A stretch of 64,000 nt of DNA from Datisca glomerata (taxonomy: Eukaryota; Streptophyta; Magnoliopsida; Cucurbitales; Datiscaceae). The stretch lies in contig QANY01011973.1 in NCBI GenBank assembly GCA_003255025.1, forward strand, positions 940,756 to 1,004,755, in the 5' to 3' direction. The position numbers and the translations under genes were made by a program. Each line of letters starts with the position of its first letter. Positions within the stretch are counted from its first letter, which is position 1. The notes below the pieces were generated by a model. It was not told where the DNA came from and made no database searches. It worked only from the letters and a program-made list of their open reading frames with translations. Shown here piece by piece: positions 59,352 through 64,000 of the stretch.

Positions 59352-60150
59352 AGGTCCGGGCTAGGGCCGTTGATCAGTCAACGAGTCAGGCCATGCTAGC
59401 CCTGCTTGAAATGCAGATGTCCAAGTCTGGTCCATGTGCTCGGGTTTTGGTGGGTTAACGGGCGGGGCCTATATGGCTGACCTGTAGAATAGTTTTTCTA
59501 TTTAAAATTGTCTTAATATTCATCAAAACATTATTTACCTCAATATTATTATTATTATTATTATTATTTAATTCAGAAATGCTATAAATTAGAAACTAAC
59601 GGGTAACACAAAATTGCTAAATATTCATACCAAAAATTTAAATTGCGTAAATATGTAATCTAATGTGATACATTTAAGATTAAAAAAGCTTGAGTGATTG
59701 GGTGGAGAATTTGAAACTTATTAGCTTGCAAATATAAAAAATTAAGCATTTAAAATTTGGAGACTTAAAAACATGTAAATTACAAACTTAATTTTTAGTA
59801 ATAAAATGAGAGTTCGAACCTGAGAGCTAGAGATTATGGAAGGTATAAATTTGATGAACAAAGTGGTGAAAAATAAAGTATATTTTGAAGATATGAGGGA
59901 AGAGTAAAAGAGGGAGGGAGAATAGCAATGACTAATTATGGCATAATTTTTTATTAAATGGACATGGAAACAGGCGTGACATTCCTGTTAATGAGTTAGT
60001 CTGATTGAGCCAATTTAGACCGACCCGCAGGCCGTCCCTAGAGGCTAGTACTTTAAGGCTGGCCCAAGCCAGACCCTAGTATTTTATGGTTGGGCCATAA
60101 AAACCCGATAGTTGGGCTCGGGCCGGACTAAATTCTATTGAGCTCGAGCT
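59352..60150 (-). repeat. Right arm of the large inverted repeat
   Basis: The reverse complement of this arm follows 37,727-38,508 throughout, beginning at the LTR edge (aggtccgggctaggg against cctcctggac) and ending near ctcgggccggac. It includes an (ATT)n run at about 59,541-59,570 that the other arm lacks. The outer end and any outer target duplication could not be fixed. Confidence 0.7.
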
Positions 60151-63072
<2,922 letters not shown>

Positions 63073-63617
63073 CACTGTTGGACTTGCGTATTCTTCTTAA
63101 TTCCCTTTAGTTTTCAGTAGAATAAAATTCTGTCTCAGCTCTCTAAAATTTGGTTGATACAAGAGGCTCTGAGATTAATTAACTCCCCAAGTGTGGTTTA
63201 TGCATCTTATTAAACCTCAATTTTCGAATCGAGAGAGATATTTGTAGAATTGTTGATTTTATTTATGCTTGCCTTATGGTGTAATTCTTTACCTTTCCCT
63301 GAGACCATCATCATAGTCATTTTTTATAATCCATAGATTTCATGCGATTTCCATCTTATCTTTTGAGATAATCAACTAGATTTTACGATATATGGGCAAC
63401 CCCTTTAATCCCCTACTATTGGATTCAAAGTAGGATGTTTTGATTAGAACTGCCAGTTACCAGTCATTCGTATTGAATTCAGTCGCATTGAGTTGAAAGC
63501 AACTGTAATCATTCTCTAGTCTATGTGTATTACATCAACCAACTTTCAAAATGATAACTTCATAAGCTGGACAGTTAAGATTAGAATCTCTCGCTATAGA
63601 TCTCCAAATACTTGCTC
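63073..63617. other. Convergent intergenic region
   Basis: This short region lies between the 3' ends of the NAT9-like gene (+) and the DOMON gene (-). It should contain both 3' UTRs. No other feature is seen. If the DOMON gene has a further exon, it would fall here. Confidence 0.45.
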
Positions 63618-64000
63618 CTACTTTGGCAGGAAATCAAGTTTCCCCGTAGACAGAACATTGGGTCCTGACGTTGGATGAATCTGAGGTATGTTATCAGAAA
63701 CTGAATTTCCTGCCTGCCAAACGTGATTAACAGTAGTTCCATTTCTTAACGGGCCTACAACAGCAAAGATAGTCATTATACCATTGGTATACTCAGCAGA
63801 AATGTTAGAAACCTTGAAACTGAGAGCTCCTGGTCGCATTGAAGGGTTATAACTATTTATAGGAGTTGTATAAGCTATCATTTTACCATTGTAATTGCGG
63901 AATGCAACAATAGCTTGTGATCCAATCATTCCCAACCCAGTAGGGTTTATTGCCCATGCAATCCATCCTTTGGAACTTTGCTTTGCTCTATAAGCAATCT
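63618..64000 (-). CDS. AIR12-like DOMON domain protein, 5' part beyond window
   Basis: The minus-strand frame is open from the window edge and reads ...KGWIAWAINPTGLGMIGSQA, then IVAFRNYNGKMIAYTTPINS, FKVSNISAEYTNGIMTIFAV and TVNHVWQAGNSVSDNIPQIH, with a stop at 63,618. This is the haem-binding DOMON fold of the plant AIR12 family, secreted or GPI-anchored apoplastic cytochromes. The first methionine inside the window is not the start; the signal peptide lies to the right. The end GKLDFLPK is short, with neither GPI signal nor b561 helices. Either the copy is truncated, or CAAA|GTAGG at the stop is a splice donor to a further exon. It is unlike the DOMON/b561 protein at 25 kb and is not a recent duplicate. 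Confidence 0.85.
   Translation of the reverse strand, partial: IAYRAKQSSKGWIAWAINPTGLGMIGSQAIVAFRNYNGKMIAYTTPINSYNPSMRPGALSFKVSNISAEYTNGIMTIFAVVGPLRNGTTVNHVWQAGNSVSDNIPQIHPTSGPNVLSTGKLDFLPK

Noticed and set aside
59541..59570. (ATT)n run as a possible SINE or LINE tail
   Set aside because: It lies inside the inverted-repeat arm with no adjoining element body or duplication; a simple repeat.

Overview
This window is nuclear DNA from a flowering plant, most likely a eudicot. The evidence is the set of spliced genes of plant-specific families (NPH3-type BTB/POZ, DOMON plus cytochrome b561), AT-rich intergenic DNA, Ty1/copia retrotransposons primed by initiator tRNA-Met, LINE, hAT, Helitron and SINE sequence, and (CT)n and (TG)n microsatellites. 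I cannot name the species.

Layout. 1-2,900: no gene; AT-rich DNA with a hairpin-bearing tandem repeat at 951-1,787. 2,898-7,998: a decayed copia element on the minus strand, split by a 738-bp hAT-type element. 7,998-8,314: a short fragment with a Helitron-like 3' end. 9,130-12,260: a decayed LINE on the minus strand. 12.6-26.4 kb is the gene island: an ESS2/DGCR14 splicing-associated protein (+), a BTB/NPH3 protein (+, 4 exons), a two-RRM glycine-rich hnRNP-like protein (+, 3 coding exons), a tRNA-Leu(CAG) (+) and a DOMON/cytochrome b561 membrane protein (-). 27.66-37.61 kb is a Helitron cluster with two 5' ends and one clear hairpin-CTAG 3' end. It carries broken, intron-bearing pieces of at least two cellular genes: pyruvate dehydrogenase E1 beta and an At3g27390-like membrane protein. 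37.7-60.15 kb is a set of insertions that can be unpacked layer by layer: two inverted 0.8-kb arms enclose copia element A; copia element B sits inside A's pol gene (perfect TSD GTGTC); a solo LTR of B's family lies inverted in B's 3' LTR; and a hAT-type MITE and a tRNA-derived SINE lie in B's 5' LTR. 61.0-63.1 kb holds a six-exon N-acetyltransferase 9-like gene (+). The right edge cuts an AIR12-like DOMON gene (-).

The host genes do not form a pathway. From memory, the DOMON/b561 protein at 25.1 kb and the NAT9-like gene at 61.0 kb resemble the products of Arabidopsis neighbours At2g04850 and At2g04845. If so, the pair has kept its adjacency while about 34.7 kb, mostly transposon DNA, accumulated between them. 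Every autonomous-type transposon here is broken (frameshifts, stops, a lost RT catalytic aspartate, deletions), so none should encode active machinery.
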